Assembly (NCBI GenBank): GCA_023388495.1
Contig: JAEWGC010000028.1
Coordinates: 218,164 to 282,163 of the forward strand
Length of the DNA stretch: 64,000 nucleotides
From: Bacillota bacterium
GTDB lineage: Bacteria; Bacillota; Clostridia; Tissierellales; Tissierellaceae
Reading direction: 5' to 3'
How positions within the stretch are numbered: the stretch's first letter is position 1; each line of letters begins with the position of its first letter. A model generated the notes under the pieces. That model was not told the origin of the DNA, made no database searches, and was given only the letters and a program-made list of their open reading frames with translations. The translations under genes and the position numbers were made by a program. This document shows positions 18,052 through 26,545 of the stretch, one piece after another.

Positions 18052-19337
18052 ATGGGAAAGTAATAAAGGCAGAACTTAATAAGTTCTTTAAAAGCAGAAA
18101 AAATCTCTTATTACTAGGATTAGTACTTATTCTGTTAATAGGTATAAATATTATCAACAAAAACCAAAAAGATAATTTCTATACAGACGAAATAGAAAGA
18201 TTGACGCAGAATTATAATATAGCTCAAGCACAAGTAAAGCAAATAGGATATCAATTAGAATTTATTGAAGAACAACTTCAGAGTGAAAATATAAGTGGAG
18301 AACGAAAAGACTTACTAGAAAAGGATATGATAGAATTAGGGGTAAAACATAAATTATTAAATAATGAAGCAAATAAAACAAACATGATAAATTCTTTATT
18401 AAATGATTTAATAAAGGCTCTTGAAGGAAAGAGAGCGCTTTTTACTCAGGAGGAGCAGAAGCAAATGTACCTAAGATATTCCATTGACCTAATGAGCAAT
18501 AATATTGAAGCTTATGAGAAAGGTTATTTACCTAGAGAGTTATTGGAGCTTAGGAAAACTAGTATTAATGAGTTTAAAAGAGAACTATTTAGACTTACAT
18601 ATTTACAAGAAAACAATATAGATTATAGTATAAATCCTCATACCAATACTGGAATCAACTCTATAAGCAAGATATTCCAAAACAATATAATATTAATTAT
18701 ATTTGTTATCATGGGATTTATGATCGTTGATGTATTTTTATCAGAGGTAGGAGAAGGAAGTTATAAGCTACTGTATACTCAGCCCTACAAACGAAAAAAT
18801 ATATTCTTTGGAAAAATAATTAGTGTTTTTCTAATACTCACATCACTATTTATAGCAATACTTGTGATACAATTCTTAGTAGGTACACTCTCCAATGGCA
18901 TAGGAGATATTAATTCTCCATATACAGTCATTGAAAATCTAATGAGGTTATCCATTTCAGAGAATAACATAAGATTTAAAATGATACCAGAAATCAAAGC
19001 TATAGGTCTTAGTATAATATTACTCATATTAACCATTATGCTAAATATAAGCATAATCAGCCTCTTATCAGTATATACAGACTCCATATCAAAGACAATT
19101 GGTGCAGAAATTGTACTGATATTTATGACAGTTATAGTGAGGAATTTTATTTTTGAGGAACAAAGCATACATGGATTAAATCCATTTAGCTATATATTTA
19201 CACAGGATGTATTAACAGGGAGAATAAACAGCAGCTATCTATTGGGAATTCTATTAAATATAGGGCTTATTGTGCTATGTGGACTTTTAAGCTATATGAA
19301 GTTTAATAGAAAGGATTTTTTAGGAGACAAGGAATAG
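18052..19337 (+). pseudogene. Second ABC-2 permease, apparent frameshift at the start codon
   Basis: From 18060 the frame is open to 19337 and encodes a first membrane helix (LLLLGLVLILLIGINII), an extracytoplasmic helical region and a C-terminal set of membrane segments with VGEGSYKLLYTQPYKRKNIFFGK, the ABC-2 permease pattern also seen in the preceding gene. No ATG, GTG or TTG in this frame lies before TTG 18201, which would cut off helix 1. ATG 18052 is one base out of frame: an added A in the GGGAAAG run would give MGKVIKAELNKFF. Either a true frameshift or a sequencing error; otherwise the gene is intact. Confidence 0.65.
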
Positions 19338-19353
19338 GGGGGCAAGTATTTAT

Positions 19354-20076
19354 ATGAAAAAAAACATATTTGTTATATTAGTATTGGTAGCCTCAGTACT
19401 AATGACAGCGTGCTCAAGCAATATAGGTAAAATAGAAAATGGCTATACTAACTTCGGTAATCTAAAATCCAATCAATTCAAACGCCCAGAAATAGGAGAG
19501 GAAATAGCAGTTATAACCACGAACAAAGGAATTATCAAAGCCAGACTACTAGAAGAAAATGCCCCTATTTATGTAGAACATTTCAAGAAATGGGTAAGAG
19601 AAGGAGCATATAACGGAGAAAAGTTTGCAAGAGGGAAAGAAAATGCTTTTATTTCTATGCATAGTGATGAATTCCATAACCAATATAAATTGAATGAGGA
19701 CTATGAGTTAGAATGTAAAGCAGATTATCGTAAGGTAACAGGTAGTTTAGCTTCAATAATATCAAGAGGCAAGGATTCTTCCCTATTTTTTATCACAGCC
19801 AATAATGAAGTAGACCAAACCCTTATTGACATGATGGAAAACCTATCAGAAGAGTATGGCTATACAAGAGATGTGATTAAGGCATATAAAAAGCTTGGCG
19901 GGGATCCTGAACAGGACTATAAATATACCATATTTGGGCAGGTGTTTTACGGATTAGATACAGTATTTGAAATAAGCCGTATACCAACAGAATTAGTAGA
20001 AGACAGATACACTATGTTTACAGAAGATGTAATCATAGAAAAAATAGAGCTTCTTCCATACGAGGGAGATATATAA
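19354..20076 (+). CDS. Cyclophilin-like lipoprotein
   Basis: The signal peptide with lipobox (VASVLMTAC) predicts a lipid-anchored extracytoplasmic protein. The following 210 residues match the cyclophilin fold: VITTNKGIIKARLLEENAP, WVREGAYNGEKFARG, SSLFFITANNEVDQTL and YTIFGQVFYGLDTVFEI. The catalytic-region sequence FHRxxxxFMxQGG of active peptidyl-prolyl isomerases is altered (FARGKENAFISMH): the arginine is kept but QGG is lost, so activity is doubtful. Placed between permease and ATPase genes, it may be the surface receptor or immunity part of the transporter. GGGGGGC precedes the ATG. Confidence 0.78.
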   Translation: MKKNIFVILVLVASVLMTACSSNIGKIENGYTNFGNLKSNQFKRPEIGEEIAVITTNKGIIKARLLEENAPIYVEHFKKWVREGAYNGEKFARGKENAFISMHSDEFHNQYKLNEDYELECKADYRKVTGSLASIISRGKDSSLFFITANNEVDQTLIDMMENLSEEYGYTRDVIKAYKKLGGDPEQDYKYTIFGQVFYGLDTVFEISRIPTELVEDRYTMFTEDVIIEKIELLPYEGDI

Positions 20077-20089
20077 GGGGGTATATACA

Positions 20090-21010
20090 ATGTCGACTAA
20101 CTATGTAGTAGAAGTAAAAGACCTAAATAAAACCTATGGAAAAAAGAAGATATTAGATAATGTTTCTCTATACGTAAAACCAAATGAAATAGTAGGGTTT
20201 ATAGGGCCAAATGGAGCAGGAAAAAGTACAACAATGAAATGCTTATGCAATCTAATATATCCGGATAGTGGAGAAATCACCATAAATGGCTATGATTTAT
20301 TTAAAGAAAGAGAAAATGCGCTAGAATCTCAAGCGGCACTTATAGAAAGTCCAGGGCTTTATCAAGATATGACAGGAAAGGAAAATATAAAACTAATAGC
20401 GAAATTAAGAGGAATAGGGAAAGAAAGGGTAGAAGAAATCTGTGAATTTACAGAAATAAAAGAAGCACTAAATAGAAAAGTATCAGGATACTCCATGGGA
20501 ATGAAGCAGAGACTTGCATTGGGCATAGCAATCCTAAGTAAGCCTAAATTTTTAATCCTTGATGAACCAACAAACGGACTAGATCCAACAGGAATAATTC
20601 ACCTAAGAAATACACTTCAAAGACTAATAAAAGAAGAGGATATATCCATATTATTTTCCTCACACCAATTAGGAGAAGTAGAAAAGCTAGCAGATAGAAT
20701 TATATGTATAAACAAAGGGAAGATAATAGAAACACCAAAGGAAATAGAAAGCAAGTTTAGATACATAGCCCAGGTGGATGATAATGAAAGGGCATATAAT
20801 ATACTAAAAGATCAATTTCAACAAGAAAAACTAAAGAGAATATCTAATGATGCTATAAAATTTGAGTTAGAAGGACAAACAGAATTAACAGGGATATTAA
20901 TGAATCTAATAAGTAGTGGAGTAGATATACTAGATATTTATAAAGATAGTATAGATGTAGAATCAATTTATAAAGAAGTATACGTAGATGTAGAAGCTGA
21001 AATTAAATAA
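20090..21010 (+). CDS. ABC transporter ATP-binding protein (BcrA type)
   Basis: A 306-residue ATPase: Walker A GPNGAGKSTTMK, signature SGYSMGMKQRLALGIA, Walker B FLILDEPTNGLDPTG and the switch histidine in LFSSHQLGEVE. The C-terminal 90 residues are the extension common in BcrA/antimicrobial-peptide exporters. It lies 13 bases after the lipoprotein gene and supplies energy for the two ABC-2 permeases upstream. AGGGGG precedes the ATG. Confidence 0.92.
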   Translation: MSTNYVVEVKDLNKTYGKKKILDNVSLYVKPNEIVGFIGPNGAGKSTTMKCLCNLIYPDSGEITINGYDLFKERENALESQAALIESPGLYQDMTGKENIKLIAKLRGIGKERVEEICEFTEIKEALNRKVSGYSMGMKQRLALGIAILSKPKFLILDEPTNGLDPTGIIHLRNTLQRLIKEEDISILFSSHQLGEVEKLADRIICINKGKIIETPKEIESKFRYIAQVDDNERAYNILKDQFQQEKLKRISNDAIKFELEGQTELTGILMNLISSGVDILDIYKDSIDVESIYKEVYVDVEAEIK

Positions 21011-21020
21011 CATATTTTTT

Positions 21021-21101
21021 ATCAATAGAGAACTAGAAGAGAGCTGTGGAGTTTATGAACTATTATTAGACAATACAAGTACAAAAGTGGAAGGAAGATA
21101 A
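21021..21101 (+). pseudogene. Possible remnant of a protein C terminus
   Basis: An open frame without a start codon reads INRELEESCGVYELLLDNTS and ends in EGR-stop three bases before the next gene. The peptide looks like coding sequence in composition, but it has no start and I do not recognise its family. It may be the tail of a gene deleted when the neighbouring permease gene was placed here. Confidence 0.25.
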
Positions 21102-21103
21102 GT

Positions 21104-22240
21104 ATGTGGAAAATAGCCTTATCTGGAATGAAGGGTAGGAAGAAGGATACCCTTTTATTGTCTGTTGTAATTACTTTGTCCTTTATATTTATAATTACCT
21201 CTACGATCCTTCATGAAAGTTCAGAGCAAACTAAGCTTGATCAGAGGATAGCTATGTTTGGTTCATGGGATACAGAATATCTTAAGGGAAATGAAAGTAT
21301 TCATAATGAACTGTCAAAATTAGAGGATATAAATAAGCTTGGAGCTAGTAGGATAATTGGCAATTCTGAAACCCTAGGAACTGTAGGTACAATAAACAAG
21401 GAATTGGAGGAAATTGGGTACTTCCAAATGTATGAAGGGAGAATGCCGGAGAATGAAAATGAAATTGCCATTGAAGTAAGTCAACTTGGCAAATTCCCTA
21501 AAGAAATAAAAGTAGGAGATATCATACCTGTAGAGATAAAAATAGGACTATTTGAAAAATCCGAAGGCGAAATCAATAAAGAGGCAATTTATAGATTTGT
21601 GGAAAAGCTATATCCATCAACCAGATACGGATTGGGAAGACTATCAGTTGAGAATGTAAGAGATTTAGCTAAAAAAGCATATCCTACAAAGTTTGGAAAG
21701 ACATGGGTATACGTTTATGCAGGTAAAAATATAGATGATGTAAAAATGAATGTAGAATTAAAACGAATGGCACGTGAAAAGTCTTTTAAATTAGTTAATT
21801 ATAAAGAGGGAAATCAAAAAATATTTAATAAGTCATTTAATATATCAGCTATAATTGCCATTTTAGGAGCTTTTGTTGGAATTACTATAATGTTCATTCT
21901 CTATAATTCAGCAGTATCAGAGCTGGAGCAGGAAAGAGGAAGAATAGGGATATTTCAAGCCCTTGGAGTTACAGGGGAGGAATTTAGTAAAGTGTATCTG
22001 TTTACAGGATTAGGGTATGGATTAATTTCCTTAGTAGCTAGTCATGTAATTTTAGCCATAGGAGTATTATTTATGTCCATTGGAATTGGAAGAGGAAAGA
22101 TACTATGGCTATATCCTTGGGGCCTCTATATAGCATTATCTATAATTGTATTTGTAGTTATTGTAATGATATATTATCTACCCATAAGAAAAATATTAAA
22201 ACATCAGCCAATATATAACATTGAGGGTTTAAGTAGATAG
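21104..22240 (+). CDS. FtsX-like ABC permease, short form
   Basis: A 378-residue protein with an N-terminal membrane helix (LLLSVVITLSFIFIITSTIL), an extracytoplasmic region of about 200 residues and a C-terminal FtsX domain with three helices (ILGAFVGITIMFILYNSAV, then ELEQERGRIGIFQALGVTGE). This is a MacB/FtsX-type topology. Related Firmicutes permeases are often twice this length, so an internal deletion is possible. No MacB-type ATPase is adjacent; the nearest ATPase is of the BcrA type. It closes the region bracketed by the 46-bp repeats. Confidence 0.75.
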   Translation: MWKIALSGMKGRKKDTLLLSVVITLSFIFIITSTILHESSEQTKLDQRIAMFGSWDTEYLKGNESIHNELSKLEDINKLGASRIIGNSETLGTVGTINKELEEIGYFQMYEGRMPENENEIAIEVSQLGKFPKEIKVGDIIPVEIKIGLFEKSEGEINKEAIYRFVEKLYPSTRYGLGRLSVENVRDLAKKAYPTKFGKTWVYVYAGKNIDDVKMNVELKRMAREKSFKLVNYKEGNQKIFNKSFNISAIIAILGAFVGITIMFILYNSAVSELEQERGRIGIFQALGVTGEEFSKVYLFTGLGYGLISLVASHVILAIGVLFMSIGIGRGKILWLYPWGLYIALSIIVFVVIVMIYYLPIRKILKHQPIYNIEGLSR

Positions 22241-22257
22241 AGTCTATAGATAAAATA

Positions 22258-22303
22258 TATTAATATATAAAAGAGTATCACCAATACTTCATAAATAAAA
22301 AAT
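22258..22303 (+). repeat. 46-bp direct repeat, right copy
   Basis: Non-coding copy (45 of 46 identical) of the ribU 3' end at 14917-14962, exactly 7341 bases away. Here it is followed by its own terminator. This suggests that this copy and terminator are the original ribU tail, or the reconstructed one, displaced by an insertion. Confidence 0.85.
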
Positions 22304-22336
22304 AGGGGCTGGCATAGAAACCAGCTCCTATTTTAT
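22302..22336. terminator. Bidirectional terminator between the ABC region and recQ
   Basis: ATAGGGGCTGG (22302-22312) pairs with CCAGCTCCTAT (22321-22331) with one G-U, flanked by A-run and T-rich sequence. It overlaps the convergent recQ stop region. Confidence 0.85.
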
Positions 22337-24492
22337 TTCAATCCATTTTTTGCAATAACAACCTTTATATCATCATAACTAATTTCTTCAGGTAAAGATT
22401 CTTTTATAGGCTTTAATTTTTCTAAGCCTAATTTATTTATTACAGCTAATATTTTCTCTTCTTTAGTAGGATCATCTATAAATCTTGACCAGTCCACACT
22501 TTGTCCTTGTTCTTCACAACGAGATAAATGTTCAATAATAGTGTTTGTTGTAAAATTTCTTTTTTCTGATATATCCTTTAAAGATAGACCTTGTAAATAA
22601 CAATCATAAGTAGATTTGTATCTATCCACTAAATCTTCTCTTATAATCTCTTCTTTTTTAATGTCTAAGGGGCTAACATCATTGCGAGTAGAATAGTCTT
22701 TAATTACTTCTAGAAAACTTTCTCCATAGGATTCATATTTCTTCAAGCCCACTCCTTTTATCATAAGCATAGCTTCTTTATCTTGTGGGAAATATGATGC
22801 CATCTCCTTTAATGTAGAATCATGGAATATCATAAAGGGAGCCAATCCATTTTCTTGAGAAATAGAATATCTTACTGATTTTAATTCTTGGAATAATTCT
22901 TCATCAAAGCTTTCTAACATATCTTCTGTAGATAATCCCTTTTTATCATTGGAGGATTTAATTTCTACTAAATGCTTTTTGTGATAAACATTGACTTGCC
23001 CTCTCAATACTTCGCCAGCAGTAGCTGCTAATTTTAAAACAGGAAACTTATCCGCAGTTACATAGATATATCCCCTAGATACTAAGGTCATTATGATTTC
23101 CCTTAAAGAATTTTCGCTATATTCCTTCATTATTCCATAGGTAGAAACATTATCTAACCCAAATTCTAGGAGTTTTTTATTTCTTGATCCCCTTAGAACT
23201 TGAATTACTGTAGTTAATCCATATCTTTCCTGAACCCTATATATACAAGATAGTATCTTTTGAGATTCTATTGTGATATCTACCATTTCTGATTTATCTA
23301 AGCAGTTGCCACAATTACTACAGTTAGAGTCTGTAATCTTTTCGCCAAAGTATTCTAATATGCTATTTCTAAGACAGTCATTAGTGTGACAGTAATCTAC
23401 TAAATATTGAAGATTTTTATAAAGAATAGTTTCCCGCTCTAATGATATAGGGTTGTTCTGTATCAAAAGCTTTTGCTTCACTATATCTGAGGGAGAATAT
23501 AAAAGTGTACAACGACTAGGCTCTCCATCTCTACCTGCACGACCTGCCTCTTGGTAATATGCCTCCATATTTTGAGGCATATTATAATGAATTATAAACC
23601 TAACATCTGGCTTGTCTATTCCCATGCCAAAGGCATTGGTAGCCACTATTATTTGTACTCTGTTATATATAAAATCATCTTGATTATCTTGACGAGTATC
23701 TGAATCCATTCCTCCATGATATGCTACTACTGAAAAACCATCTCGGCTTAATTTTTCAGTTAATCCTTCTACAGTTTTTCTTGTAGCACAGTATATAATC
23801 CCAGATTCATTAGAAAAATTATCGGCTATGTAGTTTTTTACATAAGAGTATTTATCACTTACTTTAACTACTTCATAAAATAAATTTGGCCTGTCAAATC
23901 CGATTATAGATTCTATAGGATTTTTTAATTGAATTAATTCCTTAATTTCTTCTACTACTTCCTTAGTAGCCGTTGCAGTATAACAGGCTACTACAGGTCT
24001 ATTAGAAAATGTTCGAATAAATCTTGGTATTTCTCTATAGGATGGTCTAAAATCATGTCCCCATTGAGATATACAATGGGCCTCATCAACGGCAATCATA
24101 GAAACCTTTATATCATTTACCAAGTTAATAAAAGAAAATGTATTTAAACGTTCTGGAGCCACATAGATTATTTTGTATTTTCCTTCTTTTATTTCCTCCA
24201 CTCTATAATTAAACTCATTATCATCTAAGGTACTATTGATAAAAGTACCAGGTATTCCAACTTCATTTAATGAATCCACCTGATCCTTCATTAAAGATAT
24301 AAGAGGTGAAACAACTATGGTAATTCCATCTAATAAAACTGCTGGCAACTGATAACAAAGAGATTTTCCTCCACCTGTAGGCATTATACCTAAGACATCT
24401 CTCCCGTTTAAAATTCCATTTATTAATTTTTCCTGACCTTCTTTAAATTCACTATATCCAAAATAAGATTTAAGAGCATTATAAATATTCAC
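22333..24492 (-). CDS. recQ: ATP-dependent DNA helicase RecQ
   Basis: RecQ unwinds DNA 3' to 5' in recombination and repair. About 719 residues: Walker A IMPTGGGKSLCYQLPAV, DEAH box VDEAHCISQWGHDFRPSY, motif VI YYQEAGRAGRDGEPSRC, zinc-binding cysteines C-x16-C-x2-C-x2-C in the RQC region (CLRNSILEYFG to CSNCGNC), an HRDC domain (FQELKSVRYSISQENGLAPF), and a C-terminal HTH-like region (CYLQGLSLKDISEKRNF). The frame opens at GTG 24501, but that codon overlaps AGGAGGTGA; the GTG at 24492 is eight bases downstream of AGGAGG and is preferred. Confidence 0.96.
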   Translation of the reverse strand: MNIYNALKSYFGYSEFKEGQEKLINGILNGRDVLGIMPTGGGKSLCYQLPAVLLDGITIVVSPLISLMKDQVDSLNEVGIPGTFINSTLDDNEFNYRVEEIKEGKYKIIYVAPERLNTFSFINLVNDIKVSMIAVDEAHCISQWGHDFRPSYREIPRFIRTFSNRPVVACYTATATKEVVEEIKELIQLKNPIESIIGFDRPNLFYEVVKVSDKYSYVKNYIADNFSNESGIIYCATRKTVEGLTEKLSRDGFSVVAYHGGMDSDTRQDNQDDFIYNRVQIIVATNAFGMGIDKPDVRFIIHYNMPQNMEAYYQEAGRAGRDGEPSRCTLLYSPSDIVKQKLLIQNNPISLERETILYKNLQYLVDYCHTNDCLRNSILEYFGEKITDSNCSNCGNCLDKSEMVDITIESQKILSCIYRVQERYGLTTVIQVLRGSRNKKLLEFGLDNVSTYGIMKEYSENSLREIIMTLVSRGYIYVTADKFPVLKLAATAGEVLRGQVNVYHKKHLVEIKSSNDKKGLSTEDMLESFDEELFQELKSVRYSISQENGLAPFMIFHDSTLKEMASYFPQDKEAMLMIKGVGLKKYESYGESFLEVIKDYSTRNDVSPLDIKKEEIIREDLVDRYKSTYDCYLQGLSLKDISEKRNFTTNTIIEHLSRCEEQGQSVDWSRFIDDPTKEEKILAVINKLGLEKLKPIKESLPEEISYDDIKVVIAKNGLK

Positions 24493-24633
24493 GGATATCA
24501 CCTCCTACACAATTTTATCTTTTTTATGGGGTAATATCAAGGAGAAGAAATAATAACTGTTGGATATGATGTCATATTGGATATATTATAGATATAATGT
24601 ATTAAAGGGTGTATAGATGAAAGGGGAGAGATT

Positions 24634-24969
24634 ATGGAGAGTAGAAAACTAAGAATTAAAGGTGAAAATATAAAAGAAATTGTTCACTTGCTAAGTAGTG
24701 ATATACAAAATAGTAAACTTCAGCCAGCAGAAAACATTCATATTTTAATAAGTGAAAAATATTATTTTAGAACTAATTCACAGTTAATGGCCTGTCTAAT
24801 ATTGAAGATAGAAGATGAAAATAACTGTGTAATCGATATAGTAGCTGGTGGTGGGGGTCAAGGTTTGTTGGATTCTACCTGGGGAGCAGAGAAAAAAAGA
24901 GTTAAAGAAATTGTAGATGAGATTGAGAAGATTTGTGAACATAGAGGTTGGGAAATAGTTTGCTATTAG
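24634..24969 (+). CDS. Small conserved-looking protein (possibly DUF6054)
   Basis: A 111-residue soluble protein with alpha/beta character. The most striking part is a glycine-rich AGGGGQGLLDSTWGAE segment near residue 75, after a beta-rich ACLILKIEDENNCVIDIVA, and a final helix KKRVKEIVDEIEKICEHRGW. This resembles the DUF6054 family from memory, but I am not certain. AAGGGGAGA precedes the ATG. It is divergent from recQ; function unknown. Confidence 0.65.
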   Translation: MESRKLRIKGENIKEIVHLLSSDIQNSKLQPAENIHILISEKYYFRTNSQLMACLILKIEDENNCVIDIVAGGGGQGLLDSTWGAEKKRVKEIVDEIEKICEHRGWEIVCY

Positions 24970-25072
24970 AAGCAAAAAGAATCGTTTCAGTGCCTTAAAT
25001 TCCATCTAGTGTAAAACAATAGATTAGGGTATAATTAGTAGCAGAAGAATTTAAGCGTAAGGAGAGAGGTTG

Positions 25073-25441
25073 ATGAAGTTTAAAATAAACATGGAATTTA
25101 AGTTCATAATATCTTTATTGTTTTCAGTATTAGTTGCAATATTTGCCATTCAGAATGCAGGCAGTGTAGAGATTAATTTTTTATTTACTAAGTTCACTAT
25201 TTCTCAGGCTGTAGTCATATTGTGCTCTACCATTTTAGGAGCTTTGATTGTGCTTTTATTAGGACTTATTAAACAAATCAAGCAGAATATGAAAATTAAG
25301 CAATTGAATAAAGAAATAGAAATGCTTACAGAAGAAAAGGGCAAGATTCAAGCTAAGATAGATGAATTTGCTTTAGCTAATGAAGAAGAAAAAATAGAAG
25401 ATAGTGGTGAAGAAGCAGTATCAGAAAATGAAGCGGAATAA
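25073..25441 (+). CDS. LapA/DUF1049 domain membrane protein
   Basis: About 122 residues. Two membrane helices (IISLLFSVLVAIFAIQNAGS and VVILCSTILGALIVLLLGL) flank the LapA-type motif FAIQNAGSVEINFLFTKFTIS, then a cytoplasmic coiled coil (LNKEIEMLTEEKGKIQAKID) and an acidic tail. LapA-domain proteins are small inner-membrane proteins linked in E. coli to lipopolysaccharide assembly; the role in Gram-positives is unknown. AAGGAGAGAGG serves ATG 25073 rather than the TTG three bases before. Confidence 0.8.
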   Translation: MKFKINMEFKFIISLLFSVLVAIFAIQNAGSVEINFLFTKFTISQAVVILCSTILGALIVLLLGLIKQIKQNMKIKQLNKEIEMLTEEKGKIQAKIDEFALANEEEKIEDSGEEAVSENEAE

Positions 25442-25574
25442 TAAGAATTAGGTGAATAAATTTCTATACTTTCTAGTTTTCTAAAGACCTTGTGATGTTT
25501 TTATCACTAGGGTATAATTGATAATATATAGTTAGAATCTATTTAAGGCTATAATAGAATATGGGGGGATTAGA

Positions 25575-25934
25575 ATGTTTAAAAAAGAAGAATCTCAAGA
25601 ATCAAAATACAAGGTATTGCTAGTGGCTTATAAAGACTTGTCGGAGGATATGGAGAAAGAATTACTTTATTATTTTATATCAAATATCAGAAGTAAAGAA
25701 GAGATAGAAGAAAATGTATCTGCTAGTGATAAGAGTTCTTCTGGATTATCATTTAGAACAGGTGTATATCATAGTTGGTTTAAAGACACAATTTTGGAAA
25801 AATTAAATGAGGGATATAAGTTAGGTATTGTTGAAATACCTAAGTCATATGGCAATAGTGGAGAAGTAAAATTAAAAGCATTAGATGAAAAGTTTGGAGA
25901 AAATATATTAATAGTAGCAATAGACGAGTTATAA
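25575..25934 (+). CDS. Hypothetical soluble protein
   Basis: A 119-residue protein beginning MFKKEESQESKYKVLLVAYK. Predicted mixed alpha/beta: strand KVLLVAY, helix KELLYYFISNIR, a serine-rich linker near residue 55, then YHSWFKDTILEKLNEGYKLG and a final strand ILIVAIDEL. No family is recognised. A ribosome site (GGGGGG) and a TATAAT-like sequence upstream support expression. A terminator follows. Confidence 0.6.
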   Translation: MFKKEESQESKYKVLLVAYKDLSEDMEKELLYYFISNIRSKEEIEENVSASDKSSSGLSFRTGVYHSWFKDTILEKLNEGYKLGIVEIPKSYGNSGEVKLKALDEKFGENILIVAIDEL

Positions 25935-25938
25935 AGTA

Positions 25939-25966
25939 AAACCACGGATTGATTCTGTGGTTTTTA
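25939..25966 (+). terminator. Intrinsic terminator
   Basis: AAACCACGGA and TTCTGTGGTTT pair with one mismatch around a four-base loop, followed by T residues. Confidence 0.8.
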
Positions 25967-26086
25967 AAATGGATGGATATCGGAAACAAAAGCAAAAAGA
26001 ACCACCTCCAGTGCTTGTGCTTATTGTTAATTTTTACTGCCCTGTGATATAATAACCTTAGCAATACAAGTGAAAGGTTGATATTC

Positions 26087-26545
26087 TTGGAGATAAGATT
26101 AAATGGTTTAGAAGAAACTAAAGAATTTGGTATTAAATTGGGTCAAATATTAGAAGGTGGAGATATAGTTTGTCTAAATGGAGACTTAGGAGCGGGGAAG
26201 ACTACTTTAACTAAATCAATAGGCCTTGGTCTTGGAGTTAGTGATTATATAACTAGTCCAACATTTACTTTAATTAATGAATATAGAGGAAGGCTTCCAG
26301 TTTACCATTTTGATGTATATAGATTGGAAAATGTAGATGAACTCTATGACTTAGGTTTTGATGAATACTTCTACGGAAAGGGAATTTCCATCATAGAATG
26401 GGCAGAAAAAATAGAAAAATTATTACCCAAAGAAAGAATAGTACTCAATATAGAAAAGGGTATAGATATAGATGAAAGAAGGATAAATATTACAGGATAT
26501 GGTAATAGATATATAGAGATACTTAAGGAGTTGGAGAAAAAATGA
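26087..26545 (+). CDS. tsaE: tRNA t6A biosynthesis ATPase TsaE
   Basis: TsaE is the ATPase that supports the TsaB-TsaD complex making N6-threonylcarbamoyladenosine in tRNA. Walker A is CLNGDLGAGKTTLTKSIG; SPTFTLINEYRG, VYHFDVYRLENVDELYDLGF and SIIEWAEKI are family signatures. AAAGG at 26073-26077 is followed at nine bases by TTG 26087; a TTG at 26078 is too close. First gene of tsaE-tsaB-rimI-tsaD; it overlaps tsaB by four bases. Confidence 0.95.
   Translation: MEIRLNGLEETKEFGIKLGQILEGGDIVCLNGDLGAGKTTLTKSIGLGLGVSDYITSPTFTLINEYRGRLPVYHFDVYRLENVDELYDLGFDEYFYGKGISIIEWAEKIEKLLPKERIVLNIEKGIDIDERRINITGYGNRYIEILKELEKK

Noticed and set aside
18044..18079. ATG 18044 with AGGGGGA upstream as the start of the second permease.
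   Set aside because: It is in another frame and stops after 11 codons, so it cannot encode the permease.
14958..22257. Integrase or transposase inside the region between the 46-bp repeats.
   Set aside because: All genes there were read; none has recombinase motifs, so self-mobility is not claimed.
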